Assembly: GCA_024742835.1 (NCBI GenBank) | Contig: JANSXS010000017.1 | Coordinates: 1 to 56,860, forward strand | From: Paracoccaceae bacterium | GTDB taxonomy: Bacteria; Pseudomonadota; Alphaproteobacteria; Rhodobacterales; Rhodobacteraceae | DNA length: 56,860 nucleotides | Reading direction: 5' to 3' | Shown: piece by piece, positions 44,223 to 54,381 of the stretch | How positions within the stretch are numbered: the stretch's first letter is position 1 | Layout of the letters: every line of letters starts with the position of its first letter | Program-made: the position numbers and the translations under genes | The notes under the pieces: generated by a model | What the model was told of the DNA's origin: nothing | Seen by the model: the letters and a program-made list of their open reading frames with translations, nothing else | The model's database searches: none

Positions 44223-44402
44223 ATGAATTATCACTGGCTTTTTCGCATGGCCCGATGGGCCCGCAATCCGCCCAGCGAGGGGCGGGTCAAACTCGTGCTG
44301 GCGATCATCCTGGCGTGTATCGTGCTGTTCGGGATCGAATATATCTGGGGCCTGCCCGACTGGATGGCGATGGAGCCACGCGGCATACGCTATCGGCCAT
44401 GA
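44223..44402 (+). CDS. small membrane protein of unknown function (59 residues)
   Basis: This short gene sits between the RatA-type gene and tRNA-Arg. The product has a basic/aromatic N-terminus (MNYHWLFRMARWARNPPSE), one membrane helix (LVLAIILACIVLFGIEYIW) and a short C-terminus ending RGIRYRP. CGGAG lies 4-9 bases before the ATG. The codon use matches neighbouring genes, and I recall similar short proteins in other Rhodobacterales at this type of locus, though I cannot verify this here. By the positive-inside rule the basic N-terminus should be cytoplasmic. Function unknown. Confidence 0.7.
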   Translation: MNYHWLFRMARWARNPPSEGRVKLVLAIILACIVLFGIEYIWGLPDWMAMEPRGIRYRP

Positions 44403-44422
44403 GCGGCTGTGACAGTGGCAAA

Positions 44423-44499
44423 TGGCGCACCCAGTAGGATTCGAACCTACGACCTTCGCCTTCGGAGGGCGACACTCTATCCAGCTGAGCTATGGGTGC
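44423..44499 (-). tRNA. tRNA-Arg (anticodon CCG)
   Basis: A 77-base cloverleaf on the minus strand: acceptor stem GCACCCA (44499-44493) pairs with TGGGTGC, the D-arm is AGCTCAGCTGGATAGAGT, the anticodon stem-loop TCGCC-CTCCGAA-GGCGA carries anticodon CCG, and the T-arm contains GGTTCGAATCC. The discriminator base is G and CCA is encoded (44425-44423). It reads CGG arginine codons. Confidence 0.97.
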
Positions 44500-44509
44500 G
44501 TTACTGCGG

Positions 44510-44538
44510 TCTATAGCCGCTCTGGGGGCGTGTCGCAA
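44510..44538 (-). promoter_or_regulatory. promoter of tRNA-Arg
   Basis: On the minus strand TTGCGA (44538-44533) and TATAGA (44515-44510) have a 17-base spacer, and the -10 lies 10 bases before the tRNA 5' end. Confidence 0.6.
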
Positions 44539-44649
44539 TCAGGAAAATACGCCTTCATCGGTCAAGCACTTCTCGCGGTGGTGCGGGGCCTGGCCGATGG
44601 CCGGATCATGGTGCGTTGCGGTCACTCGAATTTATTTAGGGGCAACTCG

Positions 44650-45870
<1,221 letters not shown>

Positions 45871-45871
45871 A

Positions 45872-46483
45872 TCAGACTCCTCCGGTCAGTCCGGCAAAGA
45901 GCGACAGCACCGCCCCCATGAAGATCGACAAGCCGATCAGCACGCCCAGAACCGACATCAATAGAACACCAAAGGCCTTTATCGGGCTGTTGAACCCGTG
46001 AGCCTCGTCAAGAAAGCCGACCACGGCCCAAGGCCACCAGACGAAAAAGGCGAAAAACCCCAGCGTGGTCACGAAGGGCAAGATGAGGCCCGCAACCGAA
46101 AGGGCAAGGATCACGCAGAACCCGACCACCTGAAGCCATGTGATGACCGCCAGCACATCCACCAGCCGTCCCTGCCCGCCAAGCGTCTGGCCAACCCAGA
46201 GCAAAACAAAGATCGACAGAACCGCCCGCCCCCATTGCATCAGCGCAAAGATCAGCGGCGATGAGTAGCCTGGGCTGCCACGGGCCATTTCGCCCACGTC
46301 GCCCTCGGGCAGTTCGGCCATTTGCAACAGGCCGGAAAAGATCAACGAGGTCAGCACCGACACCAGCGACAGCGCCAGCCACAGCGCCTGCGGCGGCAGA
46401 TCCATTGCCAGAATCTGCCGGGCCGCCGCGCGCGGGCTTTTCAGGGTCAGTACAAACAGCGGTTTGAAGCCGTCATATGTCAT
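45872..46483 (-). CDS. YIP1 family membrane protein (second of a pair)
   Basis: This 203-residue integral membrane protein has five or so hydrophobic segments of the Yip1 type (for example [40 protein letters not shown] and [16 protein letters not shown]). The N-terminal [21 protein letters not shown] is typical of bacterial YIP1-domain proteins placed in suf operons. It overlaps the preceding YIP1-like gene by ATGA and abuts sufS. Role in cluster assembly is not known. Confidence 0.82.
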   Translation of the reverse strand: MTYDGFKPLFVLTLKSPRAAARQILAMDLPPQALWLALSLVSVLTSLIFSGLLQMAELPEGDVGEMARGSPGYSSPLIFALMQWGRAVLSIFVLLWVGQTLGGQGRLVDVLAVITWLQVVGFCVILALSVAGLILPFVTTLGFFAFFVWWPWAVVGFLDEAHGFNSPIKAFGVLLMSVLGVLIGLSIFMGAVLSLFAGLTGGV

Positions 46484-46971
46484 GCGTCACGCTCCCAACC
46501 TGCGACATACAGGTTGCTGACCACAAACCACAGGAACACCGCAAGCCAAATCGCACCGACCGCAAGCAAGCCGGGTCCGGGGCCGACGAAGCCTGCTACC
46601 AATCCGTTCAACAGCATCAAGGGGCTTGCCGCCAGAAAGGCCCAGAAGAGCGCCAGTCGCGCGCCAAAGGGCGTCATCTGCGCGGCACCTGCCACCCGGC
46701 TGATCAGGTAGGCCAGAAACCCAAGCAGGTAGAATACCAGCGGCATGATAAAGACCCACGCCATCAGCGCACCACCCAGCATCGGTTGCAGCTCCTGCTC
46801 GCTCAGATGCGCCTCGCGCGCCAGACGCGGCCATTGCGCGATGAATGTCAGCAGGCAGCCGGCCATCAGAATGGCCAGCAGCCGCCCCTCGCGCGCACCC
46901 ATCTCCAGAAGTCGGCGCATGACCGGCCTTGGCCCGCGGTAGGACGCCGCGATGTCTGTTGTCACTGGCAT
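46480..46971 (-). CDS. YIP1-like membrane protein (first of a pair)
   Basis: This 163-residue membrane protein has about four hydrophobic segments (LLAILMAGCLLTFIAQW; AWVFIMPLVFYLLGFLAYLI; LFWAFLAASPLMLLNGLV; WLAVFLWFVVSNLYVAGW). The N-terminal part VMRRLLEMGAREGRLLAI resembles the start of the other YIP1-type proteins, and it is probably a diverged relative of its neighbour. The start overlaps the sufD stop by one base and the end overlaps the second YIP1 gene by four, so it is translated within the suf operon. Function unknown. Confidence 0.75.
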   Translation of the reverse strand: MPVTTDIAASYRGPRPVMRRLLEMGAREGRLLAILMAGCLLTFIAQWPRLAREAHLSEQELQPMLGGALMAWVFIMPLVFYLLGFLAYLISRVAGAAQMTPFGARLALFWAFLAASPLMLLNGLVAGFVGPGPGLLAVGAIWLAVFLWFVVSNLYVAGWERDA

Positions 46972-48257
46972 CAGCCGCGCCGCCGCTCCAGCCAGCTACC
47001 CAGCTTTTCGACCATGTCGGCGCGCAGATCCTCGTCTTCGATCTCCTCCACCGCCTCGGCAAGGAAGGCCAGCGTCAGAAGATCCGTCGCAATCGGCTTG
47101 GGCACACCGCGCGCGCGCAGGTAGAACAGCCCCTCTTCGTCGATCGCCCCAGAGGTAGAGCCATGCGAACAGGCCACATCGTCGGCATAGATTTCCAGTT
47201 CGGGCTTGGCCAGAAACTCGCTGTCACCATCCAGAAGCAAAGACTGGCTGATCTGGTAGCCATCGGTCTTTTGCGCGCCCGCCTTGACAAGGATCTTGCC
47301 CTGAAACACGCCCACGGCCCCGTTGCGCAGCACCTTCTTGAACACCTGACGGCTTTCGCAATTCACCGCGTCATGGGTGATGAACACCGTGTCGTCATGG
47401 TGAAAATCACCATCGCCCACACAGGCCCCCGCCACATGCGCCACCGCGTCGTCGCCGGTCAGCTCGATCACGCATTCATTGCGCGTCAGGATGCCATTGG
47501 CTGTCATGGTAAAGGACTTGAACGTGCTTTCCCGGCCCAGACGGGCGAAAAGATGCGTCACCGCGCGGCGTTCATGGTCGCGTCCCTGGGTGCGGACATG
47601 GTGAAATGTGGCGGTGTCCGCGATCTCAACTTCCATCACCTTGTTGAAGCGTGCCGCCGCCGGTCCGTTTTCCAGAACGGTCAGCTCCGCGCCATCGTCC
47701 AGCTTGATGACATGGTGCAACATCGCATCTGAAGCCTCTGATTTATGGTGATAAATCAGGTTTATCGGCTTTGTCGCCTTGCCGGTGACATGGATCAGCA
47801 CGCCATCCGTGGCCATTGCCGAGTTAAGCGCGGCAAGCGGGCGCGCCACCGGGGTCTGACCGTTGGTTTCCAGCACGCCATAGACATCGCGCGCCCAGTG
47901 GATGTCCTTTTGCGCGGCCTCTTGCAACCGCTCGATACTGACGCCTTCAAGGCTCAGGTCGTCGCTGGCATCCGCGTCAAAAACGCCATCGACAAAGACG
48001 ATGCTGAGCCGGTCTGTTGCCTCGAACGCGATCGCGTCGTCATCCTCGAACAGCGCCGCCTGGGGGGCGTCCGCCGCAACAAGCGTGTCAGGCTTGGTGA
48101 ATTTCCAGTATTCATCCCGCGCATGGGGCAGGCCCATGGCCCGCACCCGCGCCAATGCCGCGTCGCGCGCCGCAATGGCCCATGCGCCGCCTTGGGGGCG
48201 GGTCATGGACGCAAGCCGCGCCTCGGTTGCATCCAGTTTTGCCTGTGGCAATCCCAT
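46971..48257 (-). CDS. sufD: Fe-S cluster assembly protein SufD
   Basis: SufD is a scaffold partner of SufB and SufC in the SufBC2D complex. The 428-residue protein has the helical N-terminus, the MGLPHARDEYWKFTKPD stretch, a central beta-helix core and the conserved C-terminal block CSHGSTSGAIDEEGLFYLRARGVP (conserved His and Cys region), followed by ADMVEKLGSWLERR. Its start overlaps sufC by one base. Confidence 0.95.
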   Translation of the reverse strand: MGLPQAKLDATEARLASMTRPQGGAWAIAARDAALARVRAMGLPHARDEYWKFTKPDTLVAADAPQAALFEDDDAIAFEATDRLSIVFVDGVFDADASDDLSLEGVSIERLQEAAQKDIHWARDVYGVLETNGQTPVARPLAALNSAMATDGVLIHVTGKATKPINLIYHHKSEASDAMLHHVIKLDDGAELTVLENGPAAARFNKVMEVEIADTATFHHVRTQGRDHERRAVTHLFARLGRESTFKSFTMTANGILTRNECVIELTGDDAVAHVAGACVGDGDFHHDDTVFITHDAVNCESRQVFKKVLRNGAVGVFQGKILVKAGAQKTDGYQISQSLLLDGDSEFLAKPELEIYADDVACSHGSTSGAIDEEGLFYLRARGVPKPIATDLLTLAFLAEAVEEIEDEDLRADMVEKLGSWLERRRG

Positions 48258-49012
48258 TACGCCACCTCCGCCTTGATATCCGCATATCCATTCTTTTCGA
48301 CCTCAAGCGCCAGCTCCGGTCCGCCGGTCTTGATGATCCTGCCATCAGACATGATATGCACGACATCCGGTTTGATGTGATCCAGAAGACGCTGGTAATG
48401 CGTGATCACAAGAAAGCCGCGCCCCTCTTCGCGCAGCGCGTTCACGCCTTGCGAGACAAGTTTCATCGCGTCCACGTCAAGGCCCGAATCTGTCTCGTCG
48501 AGGATGCACATCTTTGGCTCCAGCATCGCCATTTGCAGGATCTCGTTGCGCTTCTTCTCGCCACCGGAAAAGCCGACATTCACGGGCCGCTTGAGCATGT
48601 CGTTGCTCATCTCCAGCATCGCCGCCTTTTCGCGCACCAGCTTGAGAAAATCGGTGGCGCTCATCTCGTCCTGACCGCGCGCCTTGCGCTGTGCGTTCAC
48701 CGCGGTGCGCATGAAGGTCATGTTGCCCACACCGGGGATCTCGACCGGGTATTGAAATGCCAGAAAAAGCCCCGCCGCCGCGCGCTCTTCGGGTTCCATA
48801 TCGAGGATATCCTCACCGTCAAGCGTGGCGGTCCCGCCGGTCACCTCGTAGCCGTCGCGCCCCGACAAAACATAGCTCAGCGTCGACTTGCCAGAGCCGT
48901 TCGGCCCCATGATCGCGTGCACCTTGCCCGCCTCGACAGTCAGGTCAACACCCTTGAGGATGCTCTTGTCCTCGTCTTCAAGATCGACTTTCAAGCCTTT
49001 GATTTCCAGCAT
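48257..49012 (-). CDS. sufC: Fe-S cluster assembly ATPase SufC
   Basis: This ABC-type ATPase drives the SufBC2D scaffold. The 251-residue protein has Walker A GPNGSGKST (about residues 36-44), Q-loop FLAFQYPVEIPG, signature FSGGEKKRNEI, Walker B MCILDETDSGLD and switch His VITHYQR. The YPVEIPGV stretch marks SufC among ABC ATPases. It overlaps sufD by one base and is 37 bases behind the methyltransferase-like gene. Confidence 0.97.
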   Translation of the reverse strand: MLEIKGLKVDLEDEDKSILKGVDLTVEAGKVHAIMGPNGSGKSTLSYVLSGRDGYEVTGGTATLDGEDILDMEPEERAAAGLFLAFQYPVEIPGVGNMTFMRTAVNAQRKARGQDEMSATDFLKLVREKAAMLEMSNDMLKRPVNVGFSGGEKKRNEILQMAMLEPKMCILDETDSGLDVDAMKLVSQGVNALREEGRGFLVITHYQRLLDHIKPDVVHIMSDGRIIKTGGPELALEVEKNGYADIKAEVA

Positions 49013-49049
49013 GTCTTGTACCTTTCTTCCAATTTCAGTCCAACGCGCC

Positions 49050-49652
49050 TCAGGGTCGCGTCATCATCTCCACGATCTCCAGCAGCCGCGCGGGCGGCGG
49101 CAGCATGGGCGTAACCTCGAACTCGGCCATCCGGCCGGTCATCCTTGGCACCCCCAGAAACTCTTCGACCTTGTGATAGGCCTTGCGACGCTTGTAATCA
49201 TCCACAAGCACTGTCACCGGCTTTTGGGTTCGGAACGCCGTGGCCATCACGCAGCCCGTGCGAAACCTGCCATCCACCAGCACGACATCAGGCTGCGAGA
49301 ACCCGTCCATGTCCCAGACCGCCAGCGGATACTGCGCAAAGCGCAAATGCTTTGACGCTTTGGCCGGGTGCCCCCACTCCTTCGTCGGGCCGATATCGAC
49401 CCAGATCACCTTTGCGTCGCTGCCAGTTGCGGGCGGGTTCGCCTCGAACCAACCCAGCATCATTTCCGCCCAGTCCCGGTCGCTTTCCACCGAAAACACG
49501 GTCTTGCCCGGCATCTCCGCCGCCATCACGGTCGACCCGCCAGAGCCGTATTCCAGCACGACGCCCGCGCCCTCATAGGCCGCACGAAGGCGCTCTGCCT
49601 CCGCCTCGGGCAAGGTAAGCCCGGGGCGCGATATGGGCCGCGTTCCGCTCAT
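49050..49652 (-). CDS. methyltransferase-like Rossmann-fold protein of unknown function
   Basis: This 200-residue protein looks like a class I SAM-dependent methyltransferase fold. The segment [20 protein letters not shown] has the glycine-rich motif [15 protein letters not shown] the acidic loop after beta2, and [13 protein letters not shown] a motif near beta4. It overlaps the YbjQ gene by ATGA and precedes sufC, so it is made with the Fe-S machinery. I cannot name its substrate, and catalytic activity is unproven. Such a gene in a suf operon may be clade-specific. Confidence 0.7.
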   Translation of the reverse strand: MSGTRPISRPGLTLPEAEAERLRAAYEGAGVVLEYGSGGSTVMAAEMPGKTVFSVESDRDWAEMMLGWFEANPPATGSDAKVIWVDIGPTKEWGHPAKASKHLRFAQYPLAVWDMDGFSQPDVVLVDGRFRTGCVMATAFRTQKPVTVLVDDYKRRKAYHKVEEFLGVPRMTGRMAEFEVTPMLPPPARLLEIVEMMTRP

Positions 49653-49963
49653 GCCAGCACCACCGCCGTGCCGCTGACAGACACCATCAGCATAGAGTCG
49701 CCCACGACTTCGTAATCCAGATCGACCCCCACGACGGCATTGGCACCAAGCACAGCCGCGCGGCTTTCCAGCTCATTCATGGCCGCATCGCGCGCATCCT
49801 GCAACTTGGTCTCATAGGCACCGGACCGACCGCCCACGATATCCGTGACCTGTGCAAAGAAATCACGAAACACATTGGCCCCCATGATCGCCTCACCGAC
49901 CACGATCCCGCGGTATTCGGTGATCTTGCGCCCTTCGATGGTGTTCGTGGTCGTGATGATCAT
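49649..49963 (-). CDS. YbjQ/UPF0145 family protein
   Basis: This 104-residue protein of the YbjQ (UPF0145, putative heavy-metal-binding) family forms pentameric rings in solved relatives. The opening [41 protein letters not shown] and [15 protein letters not shown] are diagnostic. It lies 126 bases behind sufB and overlaps the next gene by four bases. Function is unknown; presence inside suf suggests a link to metal or cluster handling. Confidence 0.9.
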   Translation of the reverse strand: MIITTTNTIEGRKITEYRGIVVGEAIMGANVFRDFFAQVTDIVGGRSGAYETKLQDARDAAMNELESRAAVLGANAVVGVDLDYEVVGDSMLMVSVSGTAVVLA

Positions 49964-50089
49964 GGCTTTCCAACCGCTGTTAGCCCAGGTCTGCGCCCGG
50001 TAAAAACCGAGGCAAAGCTGCGTTCAAGGAACTGGTCTTAGGCGAAGGCGTGGCGGCAATAGCCCTGCTGCTGCCGCCAGCCTCGTGAT

Positions 50090-51610
50090 TTATCCCACGG
50101 ACCCTTCCAGCGAAATCGCCACAAGCTGCTGCGCTTCCATGGCAAACTCCATCGGCAGCGCCTGCAACACGTCCTTGCAGAACCCGTTCACCACCAGCGC
50201 CACGGCCTCTTCCTCGTCCATGCCGCGCTGACGGCAATAGAACAGCTGGTCGTCATCCACCTTCGACGTGGTCGCCTCGTGCTCGACCCGGCTGGAATTG
50301 TTCTTGACCTCGATATACTTCACCGTATGCGCGCCGCAGTCGCTGCCAATGAGCAGGCTGTCGCATTGCGTATAATTGCGGCTGTTCTTGGCCTTGGGAT
50401 GCATCGAGACAAGCCCGCGATAGGTATTCTGCGCCTTGCCCGCGCTGATCCCCTTGGACACGATCCGCGAGCGGGTGTTCTTGCCCAGATGCACCATCTT
50501 GGTGCCGGTATCGGCTTGCTGGTGGTTGTTGGTGATGGCGATGGAATAAAACTCGCCCTGGCTTTCATCACCGCGCAAGATGCAGGACGGATATTTCCAC
50601 GTAACCGCAGAGCCGGTTTCCACCTGCGTCCACATCACCTTGGCCCGGTCGCCCCGGCAATCGGCGCGCTTGGTGACAAAGTTGTAGATACCGCCGGTGC
50701 CGTCCTCGTTGCCCGGGAACCAGTTCTGCACGGTGGAATATTTCACTTCCGCGTCTTCCTCGACGACGATCTCCACCACGGCGGCATGAAGCTGCGACTC
50801 GTCGCGCTGCGGCGCGGTGCAGCCCTCAAGATAGCTGACATAGCTGCCCTTGTCGGCGATGATCAGCGTCCGCTCGAACTGTCCGGTATTCTCGGCATTG
50901 ATCCGGAAATAGGTGCTCAACTCCATCGGGCAACGCACACCCGGCGGCACGTAAACGAATGACCCGTCCGAGAAGACGGCCGAGTTGAGCGTGGCATAAT
51001 AATTGTCGCTGACCGGCACGACCGAGCCAAGGTATTTCTTCACCAGCTCGGGATGCTTCTGGATCGCCTCCGAGATCGAGCAGAAGATCACGCCTGCCGC
51101 CTCAAGTTCCTTCTGGAAAGTCGTACCGACGGACACGGAATCGAACACCGCGTCCACGGCCACCTTGCGGCCCTCTGCGGGGGCGTTTTCGGCACCCTCG
51201 ACCCCGGCCAGAACCATCTGTTCTTTCAACGGGATACCCAGCTTGGCATAGGTTTCCAGCAGCTTCGGGTCCACCTCGTCCAACGACTTGGGCTTCACTT
51301 CCATGCTCTTGGGGCGGGCATAGTAATACTGATCCTGAAAGTCGATTTCAGGATAATCGACCATTGCCCAGTCAGGCTCTTTCTTCTGAAGCCAACGCTC
51401 ATAGGCCTGAAGCCGCCACTCGGTCATCCACTCGGGCTCGTCGTTCTTCTCCGAGATCAGCTTGACGATATCGGTAGACAAGCCCTTGGGCGCGTATTCC
51501 ATCTCGATATCGGTGTTCCAGCCGTGTTTGTAGGTTCCAGCCTCACGCACCGCATCGACCGTTCCCTGATCAACGCCTTCCTTGACATTCGTCTCATCCA
51601 GTGCAGCCAT
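50090..51610 (-). CDS. sufB: Fe-S cluster assembly scaffold SufB
   Basis: SufB carries the nascent cluster in SufBC2D. The 506-residue protein is close in length to other alphaproteobacterial SufB. Conserved parts include [73 protein letters not shown] and [20 protein letters not shown], then [20 protein letters not shown]. The start at 51610 has AGGAGG (51629-51624) upstream. It follows the iscS-like gene by 41 bases. Confidence 0.97.
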   Translation of the reverse strand: MAALDETNVKEGVDQGTVDAVREAGTYKHGWNTDIEMEYAPKGLSTDIVKLISEKNDEPEWMTEWRLQAYERWLQKKEPDWAMVDYPEIDFQDQYYYARPKSMEVKPKSLDEVDPKLLETYAKLGIPLKEQMVLAGVEGAENAPAEGRKVAVDAVFDSVSVGTTFQKELEAAGVIFCSISEAIQKHPELVKKYLGSVVPVSDNYYATLNSAVFSDGSFVYVPPGVRCPMELSTYFRINAENTGQFERTLIIADKGSYVSYLEGCTAPQRDESQLHAAVVEIVVEEDAEVKYSTVQNWFPGNEDGTGGIYNFVTKRADCRGDRAKVMWTQVETGSAVTWKYPSCILRGDESQGEFYSIAITNNHQQADTGTKMVHLGKNTRSRIVSKGISAGKAQNTYRGLVSMHPKAKNSRNYTQCDSLLIGSDCGAHTVKYIEVKNNSSRVEHEATTSKVDDDQLFYCRQRGMDEEEAVALVVNGFCKDVLQALPMEFAMEAQQLVAISLEGSVG

Positions 51611-51651
51611 GGGGCCACCTCCTCTTTTGTGATCCTGCGTCCCGACCGCCC

Positions 51652-52671
51652 TCAGGCTGCCCGGTCGCGAAACCTTTCATGATGCTTCAGCCACGCGGCG
51701 GCGAAGCGGTCGATCTCGTCTTCCGTCGTCTCCGGCCCCAATGAGACACGCACCGCGCTTGCCGCCTCGTCCGGTCCGAAACCCATCGCGCGCAGCACCC
51801 GGCTTTCGCGCACCTTGCCGCTGGAACAGGCGGATCCCGCCGAAATGGCGAAACCTGCCAGATCCATCGCCATCACCTGCGTCTCGCCCTTCCAGCCCGG
51901 CGTGATCACGCAGCTGGTATTGGGCAGTCGCTCGCCTGATTTCCCGACAAAAATAGTCTTATTTGTCGAATCCTCAAGACTCATTTCTAGAATGTTTCTA
52001 AGTTTTTCGATCCGCTGCCAGACGCCGCTTTCCAGATCACGCTGCGCAGCCTCTGCCGCGGCCCCGAAACCGGCAATTCCGATGATGTTCTCGGTGCCCG
52101 ACCTGCGGCCCATCTCCTGCCCGCCACCGGGGCCAAGGCTGTCAATATCCAGACCCTGCTTCACGATCAGCGCGCCCACTCCCTTTGGCCCGCCCAGCTT
52201 ATGCGCCGACATCACCGCCAGATCGGCCCCCGACCACGCAAAGGAAAACGGAATGCGGCCCACGGCCTGCGTGATATCCAGCAGCAACACTCCCGCGCCC
52301 GGCTCGACAGGGCTGATCACACCGGTCTCTGAATTGGCCAGCCCCATCGCCCGCACGGAAGACACCTTTGATTCCGGCGCATGATATGCCCAAAGCGCGT
52401 CATGGGCGGTCGCCTGCACGGTGACACCGGAAAACCCGGCCAGCACCCGCGCGGCCTCTGTCGCACCCGAGGTAAAGACCACCTCGCGCGGCGCACAGCC
52501 CACTGATGCGGCCACCTGCGCACGCGCGCGCTCAACCAGACGCTTGGCCGCGCGTCCCTCCGCGTGAACGGAAGACGGGTTTCCCACCAGATCCATCGCC
52601 GCCAGCATCGCGTCCCGGGCTTCCGCCCGCAGCGGCGCAGTCGCGTTGTAATCCAGATAGACCCGCCCCAT
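51652..52671 (-). CDS. IscS/NifS-type cysteine desulfurase
   Basis: This group I cysteine desulfurase has 339 residues, somewhat short for IscS (about 400). The N-terminus [20 protein letters not shown], the PLP-lysine motif [18 protein letters not shown] and the catalytic loop [19 protein letters not shown] are present. The ATG at 52671 has TCTGGAGTGG before it. An open frame runs on to 52830 but this is the 74-bp repeat and is not conserved coding sequence. It sits second in the suf operon behind iscR; whether its sulfur goes to SufB or to tRNA thiolation is unclear. Confidence 0.9.
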   Translation of the reverse strand: MGRVYLDYNATAPLRAEARDAMLAAMDLVGNPSSVHAEGRAAKRLVERARAQVAASVGCAPREVVFTSGATEAARVLAGFSGVTVQATAHDALWAYHAPESKVSSVRAMGLANSETGVISPVEPGAGVLLLDITQAVGRIPFSFAWSGADLAVMSAHKLGGPKGVGALIVKQGLDIDSLGPGGGQEMGRRSGTENIIGIAGFGAAAEAAQRDLESGVWQRIEKLRNILEMSLEDSTNKTIFVGKSGERLPNTSCVITPGWKGETQVMAMDLAGFAISAGSACSSGKVRESRVLRAMGFGPDEAASAVRVSLGPETTEDEIDRFAAAWLKHHERFRDRAA

Positions 52672-52685
52672 CACGCCACTCCAGA

Positions 52686-52759
52686 CTTCATCTGGCGAAA
52701 AATACCTCGGGGTGAATTGGTCCCGGACAAGGTCCGGGGCCAAGAGGGGCAGCGCCCCT
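52686..52759 (-). repeat. 74-bp interspersed repeat, copy B (upstream of the iscS-like gene)
   Basis: Matches 5206-5279 in reverse complement at 70 of 74 bases. Its hairpin end is at 52745-52759 (AGGGGC-AGC-GCCCCT) and the conserved end TATTTTTCGCCAGATGAAG stops 14 bases before the iscS-like ATG. As in copy A, it lies in the 5' leader of the gene and points the same way. Confidence 0.85.
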
Positions 52760-52807
52760 CCCTGTCCCACGCCAAAAGCGGCGAAATAGTGATGCCGCGT
52801 GGCCCGC

Positions 52808-53269
52808 TCATTCGTCGTCCACCACCGCAAAAAGCGTCGGTACCGCCGGGCAAGGGGCCAGCGAATTGCCGACCACGTCGCTCAGCCGGGTCTGGTGCAA
52901 GAAGACATAGACATGCGCGCTCAGGCTTTCCCACAAGCGGTTGGTCATGGATTGCGCCCGCGATCCCGACGCCCCGCCAGAGGCACCCGCGCCCTTGTGC
53001 AGGGCGTCCACAGTCTCGTCCACGGCGGCAAAGATGTCGATCACCCGGATCTCGGTTGCCGCCCGCGCCAGCCTGTAGCCGCCCCCCGGCCCGCGCACCG
53101 ACGTGACCAGCTCGGCCCGGCGCAGCTTGACGAACAATTGCTCCAGATAGGGCAGCGATATGGATTGCCGACGCGCAATGTCGCCCAGTGAGACCAGACC
53201 CTCACTTTGCTGCAAGGCGATATCCACCAGGGCGACCATGGCATAACGCCCTTTGGTGCTGAGTTTCAT
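52808..53269 (-). CDS. iscR: Rrf2/IscR family regulator lacking the canonical cluster cysteines
   Basis: This 153-residue Rrf2-type regulator begins MKLSTKGRYAMVALVDIAL, with a winged helix (SLGDIARRQSISLPYLEQLF; SVRGPGGGYRLARA), and is the first gene of the suf operon, so it probably controls it. E. coli IscR binds its [2Fe-2S] cluster through three cysteines near residues 92-104. Here that loop reads HKGAGASGGASGSRAQSM with no cysteine, and the only Cys is Cys140. Rhodobacter sphaeroides IscR was described as an atypical cluster binder, and this protein seems to be the same type. GGGAG precedes the ATG at 53269. Confidence 0.92.
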   Translation of the reverse strand: MKLSTKGRYAMVALVDIALQQSEGLVSLGDIARRQSISLPYLEQLFVKLRRAELVTSVRGPGGGYRLARAATEIRVIDIFAAVDETVDALHKGAGASGGASGSRAQSMTNRLWESLSAHVYVFLHQTRLSDVVGNSLAPCPAVPTLFAVVDDE

Positions 53270-53425
53270 GGCCCACTCCCGGCGAATAGATTGACGTTGA
53301 CGCGCACAGCGCCTATCCCGTCTCGGCACCGCCCCGCGCGGCGCAATGATTTAGAACAGTTCTAAGGTGCTTGAGCGAATTCGTCAAGAATGAGCCTGCA
53401 CATAAACCACAGTAAGGGGACATGC

Positions 53426-54079
53426 ATGCCCGAGGTCATCTTTCCCGGCCCCGAAGGCCGGCTCGAAGGCCGCTACCACCCGCAAAAGGAAAGAGACGCG
53501 CCAATCGCCATCGTGCTGCACCCGCATCCTCAATTCGGCGGGACGATGAACAACAAGGTCGTCTACAACCTGCACTACGCCTTCCACAAGATGGGCTTCA
53601 CCGTGCTGCGCTTCAATTTTCGCGGGGTGGGCCGCAGCCAGGGCGAATACGACCAGGGCGTGGGTGAGCTGTCCGATGCCGCCTCGGCGCTCGATTACCT
53701 GCAATCCATGAATGCCAATTCCAAGCATTGCTGGGTCGCGGGCTTCTCTTTCGGCGCGTGGATCGGGATGCAGCTTTTGATGCGCCGACCCGAGATCACG
53801 GGCTTCGTCTCGGTTTCGCCGCCTGCCAACATGTATGATTTCTCTTTCCTGGCACCCTGCCCGTCGTCGGGCCTTGTCATCAACGGTGCCAATGATCGCG
53901 TCGCGCCCCCCGCCGACACGCGGGCGCTGGTGGGCAAGCTGCATGAACAGCATGGCATCACCATCACCCACGATGAAATCGACGGCTCCGGGCACTTTTT
54001 CGAAGAACCGCATATGGACACGATGATCGACACGGTCAGCACCTATGTAAAACGCCGTCTGACCGAAAGCACGAGGTAA
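53426..54079 (+). CDS. alpha/beta hydrolase
   Basis: This 217-residue alpha/beta hydrolase is related to a conserved proteobacterial group of small esterase/dienelactone-hydrolase-like proteins. Visible landmarks are the oxyanion-side motif VLHPHPQFGGTMNNKVVY, NFRGVGRSQGEYDQG, the nucleophile elbow AGFSFGAW (Ser in G-x-S-x-G), the acid region INGANDRVAPP and the His in DGSGHFFEEP. The catalytic triad is therefore complete. Start at 53426 has AAGGGG upstream; an earlier in-frame ATG at 53390 adds 12 unlikely residues. Substrate unknown. The next gene follows after 5 bases. Confidence 0.88.
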   Translation: MPEVIFPGPEGRLEGRYHPQKERDAPIAIVLHPHPQFGGTMNNKVVYNLHYAFHKMGFTVLRFNFRGVGRSQGEYDQGVGELSDAASALDYLQSMNANSKHCWVAGFSFGAWIGMQLLMRRPEITGFVSVSPPANMYDFSFLAPCPSSGLVINGANDRVAPPADTRALVGKLHEQHGITITHDEIDGSGHFFEEPHMDTMIDTVSTYVKRRLTESTR

Positions 54080-54084
54080 GGGCA

Positions 54085-54348
54085 ATGGGCGTGGCCGAGG
54101 ATCTTGCCGACGATCTGGCGCAAAAGGTGATACAGTATGTCGACGCCTCGGGTGATGACGGGGTCATCACGGACATCGTCAATATCCTTGGGGCCACGTC
54201 CCAAACTGCCGAAGAGGCGTTCCTGACCTCCATGCGGGTGCGCCGCGCCAATCAAAAGGCGCGCGCACTCCTGCTTGACCGGGTTCGCAAATTCCAGGCA
54301 ACACAAGCCGAAACCTCCGCCACTGACAGCGATACACCAACCTCCTGA
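54085..54348 (+). CDS. conserved hypothetical protein (87 residues)
   Basis: This short acidic protein has no signal or membrane segment. The first 45 residues (GVAEDLADDLAQKVIQYVDA, then DDGVITDIVNILGATSQTAE) look helical and may dimerise; a basic middle (MRVRRANQKARALLLDRVRKF) is followed by a Thr/Ser-rich tail. It follows the hydrolase by 5 bases, so they form a two-gene operon. I do not recognise a family and cannot assign a function. Confidence 0.7.
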   Translation: MGVAEDLADDLAQKVIQYVDASGDDGVITDIVNILGATSQTAEEAFLTSMRVRRANQKARALLLDRVRKFQATQAETSATDSDTPTS

Positions 54349-54381
54349 CGCGCACTCGCACGAGGGCGCGGAAGGATCGGG

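Noticed and set aside
52672..52830. N-terminal extension of the iscS-like protein
   Set aside because: The in-frame extension translates the 74-bp repeat. The conserved protein starts at 52671 with its own ribosome binding site.
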